64,000 bases of DNA, taken from Larix kaempferi (Eukaryota > Streptophyta > Pinopsida > Pinales > Pinaceae). A program made the translations under genes and the position numbers. The notes beneath the pieces are model-generated. The model had not been told where the DNA came from. It was given only the letters and a program-made list of their open reading frames with translations, and made no database searches. Of this stretch, positions 22,311-32,720 are shown piece after piece (positions within the stretch are counted from its first letter, which is position 1; every line of letters begins with the position of its first letter). The DNA lies in assembly GCA_027924585.1 (NCBI GenBank), contig BSBM01000050.1:9604001-9668000 (forward strand), written 5' to 3'.

Positions 22311-23329
22311 TGTTATAGGTCAAATCTACACTTCTCCATCCGTGATCACATTAAGCTGTCGATCACACAAAAGGACAACATGTATTGAAGAGCAAGATTT
22401 CCCTAGATGATGCATGGACTTGATTTGCCCCTCAACAGCTGACAAAACCCTGTTTTACCCTATATTTTGACAGGTGCGCTACCCTACAGGCATCATAGTA
22501 GCCCATTTCTGGGAATGTGCCCTACTCTACAAGCATAATAGTAGCGCACACCTACTAGTATGCCCTGCTTTGCTTAAGCAAACTAGCACACACCTTAAAA
22601 AAAGTCATGCAAACGCTGGTTGTAAAGCAGTGAAGTTGCATATTGTGCGCTACTCTACTGTGAAATACTCGCGCACATCTTAAAAAGTAATCAAAAATAT
22701 ATTAATTTGATGAATTGGGATTAGTTGAAGTTGGTTTTACAAGTTCCCCAACTTCCCAATCAAACTGCCTCTCGATCCAAACTGCCTACCTTGTCCCATA
22801 AATACAAGGGGGATAGATGAGAGGAGGGAGGAAGAAACTATGCATTAAGGGTTGTTACGTTGGAGGAATTCCAAAGTTAGTGTGAAGAGCAGGAGCCCGG
22901 GATCCAGTTGCACAAGCACTCTGAATTATTAGGTATACTTGTACTGATTATTTGCTTTTGACAATAAAGGTTGAAACGCCCTTCCCGTCCCAATCAAATG
23001 TCTAATGGATTGCATATTTGTTTGGATTAAATGCTTGATTGTAATTGATGTCTAAATTGTATTTCAATTTCATCATTGTTATATCAGTCAAGATACGCTG
23101 AGGAAGGTATCTTTGTATTGCAAGTTCGTCAAACGGAATATCAAGTGGAAGATCGATCGAAGGAGCGAGCGAAAGCTAGGATCGAACTTCATTAATAAGC
23201 TATGCCTTCAAGGACCTTGATCTCTTTCTTTTTGTATAAGCCTATGTAATATGATCGATGTGTTTACCTGTCACCCCAGAAGTTGGTAGTGTCCCTCTCC
23301 TCGCTATACGGTAGATTTCCCGAACAACA
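22311..23329 (+). repeat. Gypsy-1 3' LTR
   Basis: 1019 bp, TGTTATAGG to ACAACA, matching 8417-9426 with scattered substitutions and a small length difference near 22740-22760. It carries the four GTAGCGCA hairpins again (22474-22679). Confidence 0.92.
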
Positions 23330-23334
23330 GATCC

Positions 23335-24695
23335 ATCCGTCTAGATTTTACCAGCTGACACTGATGGGATGCTCCAACACCCATGTTCTCCATCTACAAC
23401 TGGGAGGGATCCAACCCTCTATATTTTATCAACTTCAACTAATGGAATGCTCCAACACCCATGTTCTCAAGCTACAACTAGAAGGACTCCAACCCTCTGC
23501 TTGTAGATGTATTTGTTTTTCTGTCAATCACATTCACTTCAATATCTGCTCTAATATTCCCCTTTTCAAATCTGTCTACAATTGTTCTCTTACAATCCTC
23601 ACTGTCAATCTTTCTTCCAACACTGCATTCACTACCGTCTAAGCATGCATGAATTTAAACCTCTGCACTTCTCTGAAATATTTGTGGCTTACCAACAAAT
23701 CGATTCATATTCATTCAAGAATATGCCATGTTGGTCATACTCGTGGTTCTCATAACACTTTGGCTTCTCCTTGCTACTATATAGAACCCTGCAAATACAG
23801 GGGACAGACTAAAGCCCCAAACCACCTCTCACCAAAACCTCAGATGCATTAAAAATGATTACATTCCTATAGTATGCAATGTCTCAATGCAAACTTAAAG
23901 ATAAATACCACAAGATATAGTTCCTTGATCTCTACATGGAATAATAAATAGATCTATTGTGCATCTTGCAAACAAGCCCTGCAATTTACTTCAACCAATA
24001 TGTCTGACTGAAACTCGCAATTTAAAACAATACTCTAAGCCCAAAATTCCATCGTATCATCTTCATATTTCATCCTTCCTTTCATATGCCCGTGCTCTAT
24101 TCTGCTGCAATACCATAGTTTGGATTCTTTCTTCAGGCTACTGCACTCACACACACTCCCTATCTTTCAACAAATCGATCCCATTTATATAGCTCATGGC
24201 GATTCCCAAAAATATTTGAATTTGGGTCAACCTGCCACATTTTATTTTAATTTTAATCTGGGTCGACATGACATTTTTTTATTTTTTTTATGAGTAGGGC
24301 CAACATGTCATACTTCTACAAGTTATCATCTTCTTCTCTTCAATTCTACTTCAAGGAGGATGCTTTGGCTTGCTTGAACTTTGAGGATGCTTCACAACTT
24401 GTCTTCATGGCATGTTCTTAAGCCACTTCATTATGACACCTTCATATTATGCTTCACGACTTTGTTACATCAATCAATATTGACATCATCATGTTGTCTT
24501 ACCTCTCAAGAGAACATATGTCATACACAATATTTCACTCAATCTTCTTAACATCAACAACAACACTATTTAACCAATCTCCCTCTAATACTACCACAAC
24601 ATCATCATCACTTAACAATATTATAAGCTCAAGATGTAATACCATTGACAAAGATATATTGACCTTGTTAACATCAATGACAACTTTACTCAACA
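23335..24695 (-). repeat. Copia-1 3' LTR, second part
   Basis: It continues the LTR interrupted at 8416. It matches 40619-41400 and 42964-43546 throughout and ends CTCAACA at 24695. Short open frames in it are chance. A tandem-like motif, TGCTCCAACACCCATGTTCTC, occurs twice near 23370 and 23449. Confidence 0.85.
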
Positions 24696-24709
24696 ATATC
24701 CCCCTTCGT
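24696..24709 (-). promoter_or_regulatory. Copia-1 polypurine tract
   Basis: On the minus strand GACGAAGGGGGATAT abuts TGTTGAG, the LTR start. Further purine blocks (CTCAGGGGGAGAT near 25087 and CAAAGGGGGAAAG near 24870) lie upstream, a common feature of plant copia 3' regions. Confidence 0.7.
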
Positions 24710-25126
24710 CATTTATGGAAACATCTTGGTAAAACAAGATAGACTTTCTTGGCTGCTAGCTCCCCCTAATATTGAGTTATTTTCATCATCAGATTTGATC
24801 AACAATTTCAAAATTGCTCCTCCTGACTTTGAGCTCCATTTTTGTAATTATTGGTTTAATCACTTACTTTCCCCCTTTGAAATCAATGGCAAAGGCTTGT
24901 AAGGAGTCTCTTCTACTCTCCCTAAGCTTATACTTTGTCATCAGTGACAACTAGCTTTGTGAGAAGCATATTTTGATGTTGCATGTTCTTCCCCTTGTTA
25001 AATTTTTGTTTTTTCTTGTGTTTTGCGATTTGTTGTACAACGTGTAGCATTGTTCCTCTAAATCATCTTTTTGAGAAGAGTGATCTCCCCCTGAGATAGA
25101 GCTTCCCAGACTTCAATTGTCCTACC
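24710..25126. other. Copia-1 3' untranslated region
   Basis: No coding frame. On the minus strand it is purine-rich, with repeated GGGGGA blocks. Confidence 0.5.
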
Positions 25127-25627
25127 ACCAGCATAGATCCATCTTAAACCTGGATCTATCAAGCACCGAGAGGGATCCAATTTCTTGTGATTTGTTTTAA
25201 TCCTAAATTTGTTATACATCCAAAAAAAATTACACCTCTAGAAATTTGATCCCTCTTTGTGCTTGATAGTTCTGAATTTAAGATTGATGTATGTTGGTTT
25301 TTATTTTGTTTTGTTTTATGAGCCTACATGGATTTTTTTAATTGCACCGAGTGAAACGAGGTGCTCTACAGCCCAATATGGGGGAGATGTTGTAACGTGT
25401 GTCCATGTAACGTTACACTCGAGTATGAGGGAGATGTTGTAACATTTGTCCAGTAACGTTACACAAGTAAAAAGTAATAACTTATATTATGTCGGCCATT
25501 AATAGGATCTATCAATCAAGAGATATCAAATTTCTTGAGTTTAAATTTAAAAAAAGAAATACACCTCAAGAAATTGGATCCCTCTCAGTGCTTGATAGAT
25601 ACGGGTTTAAGATGGATCTATGCTGGT
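25127..25627. repeat. Fold-back segment with 60-bp inverted repeats
   Basis: The arms 25127-25186 and 25568-25627 are inverted copies of each other with few mismatches (ACCAGCATAGATCC outermost). A third, more diverged copy in the right-arm orientation sits at about 25236-25298. The centre holds a tandem duplication of GGGAGATGTTGTAAC at about 25380-25460, which looks like a polypurine tract plus LTR start. No flanking target duplication was found, so a DNA transposon is possible but not shown. Confidence 0.55.
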
Positions 25628-25639
25628 TTATGAGCAATC

Positions 25640-25995
25640 ACCTCAACTAGATCTTGACTATCATTTTCAACACAGAAGCAACATACTTGCATGTTGTAGG
25701 CACGCGACCTTAAATTTTATCCTCATCTTTAGGGAATGAAATTTCATCCTCACAGTCAAATCATTCTCCTGAAGTATAAGATTCACCTTGCCTTCACCAG
25801 TAAATAGCTCCAAAAGCATTCTTTCTTCATTAATTTTGTCATTTTCTTCTTCTTCCTTCCCATAGATTGGAAGCTTCATTTCGACCAGAGTACCAACAAC
25901 AAACAAGTTTGTCTTCTCTGACACAACCACTAGTCAACAACTTTCCTCTTCAGATTCATCACTACTCTATCTTGAAGATGAGAAGTGGAAGCCAA
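25640..25995 (-). pseudogene. Unassigned open segment in copia-1 interior
   Basis: On the minus strand a frame at about 25930-25667 gives an acidic protein piece (YGKEEEENDKINEERM, then RMKFHSLKMRIKFK). It follows the BEACH-like fragment after stops and could be its continuation or copia-1 sequence. I do not recognise it. Confidence 0.25.
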
Positions 25996-26461
25996 AGTTT
26001 GGCATTTGAATTGAAACTCGTGTAGCAGGGTATTTTGGGTACTGAAATTTAAACAACTAATATGCCAAAATTTTCAAGGACAGAGAACAGTATAGATTGA
26101 TTCTTTGTTGTAAGAATAACTTCAGAGTTATGGATGATTTTATGTATTTTGCTTCATCTTTGACTGTTGTAACAACTCTATCCTTCTATAGTAGACTGTT
26201 AACATACCCAGCTTCACTCAAACTGCTGCATGGATCCTCCAAGTTGTCTCTAATTAGTGTCTCATCGAGCAGTGTTAAAAGATATAGAGTATTATCACGA
26301 AAAGGTTGCATAGTCAATATATTCTGCTTTGAGGCTATGTCATTTATTCCTTGTACCATGTCATCAAGTAGCTAATGCATAAGTATTGTTCTGGAGATTT
26401 GTCTATGTTCTAAATGCAAGAGAAGTAAATCCACCATTTGTTCAACATGATGCCATCCACC
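25996..26461 (-). pseudogene. BEACH-family-like host gene fragment, downstream half
   Basis: Joined to the minus-strand sequence left of 35450 by removing gypsy-2 and one copy of its target duplication, the frame reads FVVKGGWHHVEQMVDLLLLH, then QNILTMQPFRDNTLYLLTLL and DETLIRDN. It resembles the region of large plant BEACH-domain proteins with a VKGGW and a QPxRDNTLYLLxLxDE motif. In-frame stops occur after LMH and after VNSLL, with no indel. These are very large membrane-trafficking proteins, and only a piece upstream of the BEACH domain is present. The assignment is from memory of the motif. Confidence 0.5.
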
Positions 26462-27503
26462 TGTTATACCTCAAATTGTCACGCTCTATACCATTGAGAG
26501 TCTTCATGTCATATCACTATGATAAACATGATGTTTGTGCCTGCTAAGGGTGTTAGGAACCTTTGTTATCATGTTGGTCCCTTCCCTAGTCACACTTGGA
26601 AGCAAATCCAACAACTTAAGGGTCGAAAACCACTTGACCTAACCCAATTATGGGCCTCCCAGAGATATTTTTGTGCCCTGCTAGTGGTACAAAGCGCGAA
26701 AATTCCTTATTTTCACGTTCTGCATGCCTATGGGGGCATGAAAATTACAACATTTTCTTGTTTTGCTCAGTTATGTGGGCGCAAAAATCCTTGAATAGCC
26801 ATTATCCCTAGATTTTGGATCTTGGATTTCAAGCATGGGATGAGGTCCCCCTTCGAATCCCATCTCACATTCCCTCCTTGGCATGGTTTAGATCCTTGAT
26901 CCACATCTTCCTCACTTAGATCCATAATCTCCTCTTAGTGGTTGGCCTCCCAAATCCTACTTAAAGAGAGCCATCCATGAGCTATGGGGGGTTGATCTTG
27001 GAAACACCAAACTTATGATCCTATGAGTCTTGCAAGCGTGATGTTGGAGAGCTTGGAAGGAGGTGTTGTTGCTTTGGACATCAAGGTATAACATTGTAAT
27101 CAGCTTCTTTCGGCTTTCTTATCAGTAATATAACTTAGCCTATTTCTCCCATTCTCATGTCTTTAATGATACATGCATGGAATTGTCTCTATTTGTATAG
27201 TTAGATCTTTGTTTATACATATATTTCTTTGGAGAAGATGTTGTCTTTACTTTGTGAACAGGTTTATAAGTCCATGATCAAAGGTTGGAGCTGGAGCAAC
27301 TTAGGAGCAGCAAGGACAACCATCAAAGTAAGGTATGCCATCTACCTACTGTGTCTTTCCATAGCTTATTAGCTTATGTGTGAGCTAAATATAGGAGGAA
27401 TATAGTGTCTATTTGTCTCCTTTATGTATTGGGTAGGCAACTAGGGGCCTTTTTCAATCCCAAGGGGATATCTACCTATCCGTAGGGAGATTTTCTCACC
27501 ACA
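26462..27503 (+). repeat. Gypsy-2 5' LTR
   Basis: 1042 bp, TGTTATACCTCAAATTG to CTCACCACA, nearly identical to 33966-35014. It holds palindromes with GCGCGAAAAT arms around 26693-26795. Confidence 0.92.
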
Positions 27504-27508
27504 GAAAT

Positions 27509-27526
27509 TGGCGACTCCGCTAAGGA
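27509..27526 (+). promoter_or_regulatory. Gypsy-2 primer-binding site (candidate)
   Basis: TGGCGACTCCGCTAAGGA starts five bases after the LTR, matching gypsy-1 TGGCAACTTCGGTGGGGA in position and in most bases. Confidence 0.65.
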
Positions 27527-27699
27527 ATTTTTTCCCTAGTTTCAACTTTGATTGCTTGTTTGGATCATCAAATCCTCTTTTAAGTGTTGTTTCCCATCAC
27601 CTTAGATCCTCTTTAGTCATCATTGAGGACTATCTTGAACCTAGCACTTCATCCTTGCTCGGATCTAGGCATTAATTTTCATTTTTTACACCTACAGGA

Positions 27700-27870
27700 A
27701 AATTTTCGCTTCCCCAAAACACCTTGCAGAGCGAAAATTCCATATTTCCGCGCCCCCACAGTGTCCTATAGCGCAAAAATTTCCAAATTTTCGCTACCCC
27801 ACAGTGTTCCAGGGCGCGAAAATCTCATATTTTCGCTCTATGTTGGTCTGTACAGGGGTGAAAATCCTCT
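27700..27870 (+). repeat. GCGAAAAT hairpins in gypsy-2 leader
   Basis: Three to four palindromes: GCGAAAATTCC ... ATTTCCGCGC near 27731, GCGCAAAAATTT ... AAATTTTCGC near 27771, and GCGAAAAT (27816-27823) with ATTTTCGC (27829-27836), perfect arms with a 5-base loop. The same motif is in both LTRs. Confidence 0.78.
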
Positions 27871-29445
27871 ATTTTTGGTTTTTTGGGAGCTTTTTGCTGT
27901 GGTTTTCCTTGGTCTATTGGTTCAAGGATATTTTCTTGGCCTCTTGTTGTTTGTTAAGAGGTGTAAGTGCTCTCGCATCCATAGTTTGAGTGCATGTTTG
28001 TTTGCATTTTTAGGAATTTTTTGCACTAGATTTGATTAAAATAAACATCAAATTTGAAAAACAAATCCCCGAATCGTGTATCCTACAGTCCCTTTGACCC
28101 ATATTAAGGTTTTTTCAACCTTTTGGGATCTTTTTTGTCATTTGGATTCCTCTAATTGGATTTGAAAAACTTGGGACATCCTTGTGTCTCTTTGTATCTC
28201 TAATTCATATTACTTGGGTTTTGCACTTTGTTTCCTTTGCATCTTTATCTATTTATTGGTTATTGGAGTAGATCGATTCTTTGTTTCCATATTTGTTCAA
28301 AGAAAAGCTTATTTTTGTCTCTCTTTGCTAGATTTACAAGCTTGAAAAACATAAATCTCCTTCTTGTATTGGTTTGATCATTTGAGATTCTTGGTCTTAC
28401 ATTCATGAGAAGAAGAAAATATTGTTTCATGTTCTTGTGCATTTGAGTTACAAAAATATATTGGATGTTTTTCTTTGCATTGCATTTGATTGGGAACGTG
28501 TACTGAATCTTTCTTTCCCATAGCTTAGATGTGTCTTTTTTAAGTGTAAAAAGATAGGAAATGAATTAGAATTTTTGCATTTATTATTGATAGAAGGATC
28601 TCTTTTTGTCACTTTAGGATAGTTTGGGTATGGTTTTACATGATTGGTTATCATTCATTAAAAAGATAAAATTGCATTTGCATTGGGTTGTACATTTGGG
28701 AAAAAGAACCTCTTACTCTTTTTTTAGCTAGTTTTCATTGAAAAAATGAAAGATTTGCATTTCATTTAGATTAGTGGTGCATTTTGTTTACTTTACAAGT
28801 CTACACGTCATGCATCCACTTAACCACATAAGATAAAATCAAGCACTAGTTAAGTTAAAATATTTAGCAACTCAAATGATAGATTAGAGACATGTTCCGA
28901 CGTCTTAAAGCGTAGGAGCTGTCATTATTTTCCTGCACTGCATTATGGGGTCTATGTGGTTCTTCCACGTACTCGTTGGTATATCAAATGGACTTTCACG
29001 TACCTTCAAGTATATAGAAAGGTACTTCACGTACTCGATGGTATATAGGAAGGCCCCTTTCATACGGTTATGCATTAGACAACACTACTACAGATTTGAG
29101 CTCCCACGTACCTTGCGTATATCGGGAGACACTTTTAGCATCCTGGAACTATCTGAGTAAACCTATTGGTCGTCTTATTGTTGCAATACAACGAGAAAAG
29201 CACTCGGGGATATTACTACACACGTACTACTAGGTAGTCGGGTTATACGGTCAAGGGTACGGTCCCAATCCTCCCTGGTTAGTGCTCTGAAATATTGGGC
29301 CGAGTATAACTGTTGGACCCTACAATATATCACGAGTTGTGACAATTTGATAATCCTGTGAGAATCTGGCTTATTTATCCATCCCTTTCACGGACTTCTT
29401 GTTGCTTTTAGATTTGAGTAGTGTTTTATTTATGTGGTATTTTAG
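27871..29445. other. Gypsy-2 leader, non-coding
   Basis: T-rich sequence with no coding frame. A block near 28945-29120 repeats a CACGTAC phrase about five times (for example TCCACGTACTCG, TTTCACGTACCTTC). The spacing resembles the corresponding part of gypsy-1. Confidence 0.5.
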
Positions 29446-30539
29446 ATGTTCTTAGAGAGTTTAGACATGGAAAATTTTCCCAGGACTACCAATCAAGAGA
29501 CCCATTTTCAAGGGGCACCTTTTGCTTTCCCTCCATTTGGAGATATTGGCCCTCCCTTTATTGCTACTTTGAATCTTCCCGGATTGTCTATAGCATTACC
29601 AGTATGGTTATTCTCCAATCTGGTGATCACAAATGCACCTAATGCTTCAAATGTTGACTCTCCATCATGAGAGCATCAATCCCAAATTGATCCTTCGTCT
29701 TCTTCGTCGGATGTATCTTCTTCCATTTCTTCTTCCTATCATGATAAAAGCAGTGGTGCTAGTAATCAGGAGGATAAGAAGAAGAATAAAAGGAAGGTTA
29801 AGAAGAAGAAGAATAAGAAAGATACCATGCATCAACTAGTTACTCCTAATGATGCTCTTTCTAGTCATGCACCTCGAAAACCCAAGTTCCCTTGCAGGAT
29901 TTGCAAGGGGGATCACCTTCTTAAGATTGTCTTGGTCTCTCCAAAGTATTAGAAGAGTGGTCTAAAACATCCAAACAACCTATGTCATCAACCTCTAGAC
30001 ATCATACTGATGAGACCCCATCAACCAGTGATTATATGGTTACGGGTCGGAAAGGTAAAATCAAGCATCCTTGTTTTTTATGCAAGGACATGCACCTTAC
30101 TTACCTTTTTCCTCGCATGGATGAAGCTTCACAATTGTTGGAAAACATTATTGTATCCCAGAATCACCTTCCAAACGGATATCGTAAGTTTTCCCTTGAC
30201 CTCCCATTGGTTGATAAATTAGTCGATCCTGACATCCTCGGTCGATCCCACTCTTTCTTCAATGAGTGGAGAACAAGTAGTTCATCCCGCTTTTCCTTTG
30301 AAGAGTGAAGTTGAAGTAGTCAAGTCAACTTCATCTCCACTCAATCCCACTCTTTCATTAGGAAATGTCGAGACTGAAGTAATCACCATGACACAATCTT
30401 CGTCTCATCTTGCTCTTCCAGTTGAGAGTGAACCGAAAACCACTGATGTTTTCTTCATAAGTTCAGATTGTGTTGTACAAGGGGGCATTTTAACTATTTT
30501 GAAGGAGCCCCCTCCAAGTACTGAGTTACCGATAAGGAA
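29446..30539 (+). pseudogene. Gypsy-2 gag remnant with two zinc knuckles
   Basis: The start gives PPFIATLNLPGLS, matching LPFLATLNLPDLS of gypsy-1 gag, then stops. The capsid core (the KFEGKTGEDP region) is missing. A serine- and lysine-rich stretch leads to FPCRICKGDHLLK (about 29889) and, about 175 bases on, IKHPCFLCKDMHLTYLF (about 30060). Both are CX2CX3H knuckles whose last cysteine is lost. The duplicated knuckle is unlike gypsy-1, which has one. Confidence 0.75.
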
Positions 30540-30824
30540 ATCTTTCGCACTATAGTTGACGAGGGAGCTTATGTTAGTATTTTATCCTCAACTACTTGGA
30601 AAGCTATAGGTTCTCCTCATCTTGTGCCAGTCACTAACCAGATACCAGATTTCAATAGAAGGCCTACTGGACCTTTAGGGATCCTTCCTCAGTTACCTAT
30701 CACCTTAGGAGGGAAAACTATTTGTATTGGTGTTATGGTAGTCCAAGCCCCCTTATATTTTAATCTGCTCCTTGGACGTGATTATGTCTATGCCATGAAA
30801 GCTGTAGTGTCCACGCTCTTTTGA
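30540..30824 (+). pseudogene. Gypsy-2 protease remnant
   Basis: The active site reads IVDEGAYVSIL. The middle, LGGKTICIGVMVVQAPLYFN, and the end, LLLGRDYVYAMKAVVSTLF, match gypsy-1 protease. Followed by GKIVTIDQLSF, the post-protease linker, and then no RT. Confidence 0.8.
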
Positions 30825-31045
30825 GTGATGTATTTTCCTCATCATGGAAAATAGTGACCATCGATCAACTTTCCTTTGTTAAACCTAATCATTGTATGAC
30901 TTCCAGCCACAAGACTTCCCTGAATGTTCTGCATGTCTTAGTGGTTCCTCCCCCATCGTCAACCGTGTCTCTCAACTCTGGACATCACATCGGAGTTGAG
31001 TTTATAGCGAACCGATGACTTATTTACTTCATGGAAGAAGCTTAG
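30825..31045 (+). pseudogene. Gypsy-2 post-protease linker; pol deleted
   Basis: Reads FPHHGKIVTIDQLSFVKPN in one frame, equivalent to 14369-14450 of gypsy-1, then runs straight into the 3' hairpin region, so about 4 kb of pol is missing. The breakpoint lies around 30950-31045. Confidence 0.6.
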
Positions 31046-31145
31046 AGGGACATGTTTCCAGCCTCTAGACATCATGTTGGATTTAAGAACACTAAGCTTC
31101 TTATGATGGGGGAAAACTACCAACCTCTGGACATCATGTTGGTAG
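31046..31145 (+). repeat. 95-bp duplicated segment, copy 1
   Basis: CATGTTTCCAGCCTCTAGAC through CATCATGTTGGTAGG recurs in diverged form at 31750-31850. The phrase CCAACCTCTGGACATCATGT is shared exactly. Confidence 0.7.
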
Positions 31146-31580
31146 GAACCAATCTCAAGCATAGTTTACTTTTGGTTTTAATCTTATGTAAAAATGAAAC
31201 CAACCATCATTTCGAGCATAGTTTTATTCTGTTTTAAGATCATTAAAAAATGAAACAGGACCCTACAAGCATAGTTTACTTTCAGTTTCAAGCTTGTGTA
31301 AAAATGAAACCCAACTTCAAGCATAGTTTTATTCTGTTTTAAGCTCATTCAAAAATGAAATGGGCTACTTCGAGCATAGTTTCATTCTGTTTTAAGCTCG
31401 TTAAAAAATAAAATGGGCCACTTAGAGCATAGTTTCATTTTGTTTTAAGCTCATTAAAAAATGAAACCACTACGAGCAGAGTTCTATTTCTGTGTAAAGC
31501 TCATTAAAAAACGAAACAAGTCATCATGAGCATAGTTCCCTTTCTGTGTCAAGCTCGTTAAAAAATGAAACATATTCCTC
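31146..31580 (+). repeat. Hairpin array B in gypsy-2: eight units of about 53 bp
   Basis: Tandem units begin near 31151, 31203, 31261, 31313, 31366, 31419, 31470 and 31527. Each has GAGCATAGTTTCATT, a loop with TTTTAAGCTCGTTAAAA, and ATGAAAC. The sixth has perfect 10-bp arms, GTTTCATTTT (31432-31441) and AAAATGAAAC (31458-31467). It lies on the strand of the element RNA. Confidence 0.85.
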
Positions 31581-31749
31581 TCCCTTTAAGTCAAGTCTCC
31601 CACCATATTTAGGACTTGAACCTTCATTTCATCTGCTTGTGTCACTTAATCCTCATTTTTCCTATCCCTCTGGTGAACATTTTCCTATTAGTAGCCAGGA
31701 ATTTAATTGGGTGAAGAAGAAGAGTAGGCAGACAAAACAAAGCTTGGGG

Positions 31750-31850
31750 GGCATGTCTCCAGCCTATGAATATCATACTGTAGGTTATCCATCAGCTTCT
31801 TATGTTGGGGGGAAACTTTCCAACCTCTGGACATCATGTTGGGAAGTAAC
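31750..31850 (+). repeat. 95-bp duplicated segment, copy 2
   Basis: Diverged copy of 31046-31145. Each copy precedes a block of GAGCATAGTT hairpins, so a larger unit (segment plus array) was probably duplicated. Confidence 0.65.
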
Positions 31851-31869
31851 CCATCAATGGACCTCATTC

Positions 31870-32720
31870 CGAGCATAGTTTAGTTTCAACTTCAAGCTCG
31901 CTAAAAAATGAAACCATCGTCCCGAGCATAGTTCATTTTCTGTTGCAAGCTCGTTAAAAAATGAAGCAGATACCATGAGTTGCATTCTTCTAACCTTTCT
32001 TCGAGCTCGTTAAAAATAGTAAGAGGCGTCGATCTTACTTTTCACTTTTTCATGCTCTGGTTAAAAACATGAAAAGTGGTTTGAGCTTACTTTTTCCTTT
32101 TTCGTGCTCTGGATCCAAACATGAAAAATATTCCGACTGCTTTTGATACCATAGTCGTGCTCGTTAAAAACTAAGTAAAAATGTGTCTAAACAGTATAGG
32201 TTTATCACTTTATCCGGCCTTGCTAGAATATTTACGGAAAATGAACTATCCTGAGTTTACTTTTCCTTTGTCGTACTCGGTCACCAACCATGACAAAGTT
32301 GTACATGGAGTCCTCTTTAAGCTCTTTTCAGACTCCTAAAATAGGAAAATATTGTTGAGCGAACTTGTTTCTTTCACGCTCATAAAAATATTTGAAAGGA
32401 CGTCTATCCAGTGATAGTTTATCCCTTTTTCAGACCGTTTAGACTATTTATGAAAACGGAACACTCTAGTCAATCATGATTATAAGAGTTCTCTCTCACA
32501 TTGTTTTATCCTTTTTTCGGGTGAGGAGACTAAATTTTACGAAAAAGCCTTTTTGGAGTATTCTTTGGATTATTTCAGACTCTCTAAACATGAAAAATCG
32601 TCGAGTTTTCCTTCCTTGGACTCATAAAATCAAACATCAAAGGACCCTTTTGGGACTGAACCCCTCCTTTCTCAGGTTCGTAAAACATGTGAGATTGGAC
32701 TCGTCCGAAGGATGAGCTAT
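31870..32720 (+). repeat. Hairpin array B continued, diverging units
   Basis: Two more GAGCATAGTT units at 31875-31975, then units with changed arms: TTTTTCATG ... CATGAAAAG near 32045, TTTTTCGTG ... CATGAAAAAT near 32097, and ATTTCAGACTCTCTAAACATGAAAAAT near 32572. The last matches a unit in gypsy-1 (20702-20728). Confidence 0.75.

Larger units (their letters stand above)
8417..23329 (+). mobile_element. Gypsy-1: full-length Tat-like Ty3/gypsy element (14.9 kb)
   Basis: LTRs at 8417-9426 and 22311-23329 start TGTTATAGG and end ACAACA. Flanking 5-mers are GATCT (8412-8416) and GATCC (23330-23334), one mismatch. The order is gag, protease, RT, RNase H, integrase, a second RNase H, an antisense gene, then about 2.5 kb of non-coding DNA with hairpins and a purine tract. 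A large size, an additional archaeal-type RNase H and a long 3' non-coding part with an antisense gene are known traits of the plant Tat lineage. The gag-pol frame has several stops and a frameshift, so the copy is dead. Confidence 0.88.

Noticed and set aside
23283-24742. Short open frames in the copia-1 3' LTR
   Set aside because: They are not conserved in the matching 5' LTR copy and carry no motif.
25127-25627. Calling the inverted repeat a MITE
   Set aside because: No target duplication is visible, and a third copy of the arm breaks simple terminal symmetry.
31146-31580. Regularly spaced repeats resembling a CRISPR array
   Set aside because: The units are diverged, directly abutting imperfect palindromes inside a plant LTR element. 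There are no unique spacers or cas genes, and the setting is eukaryotic.
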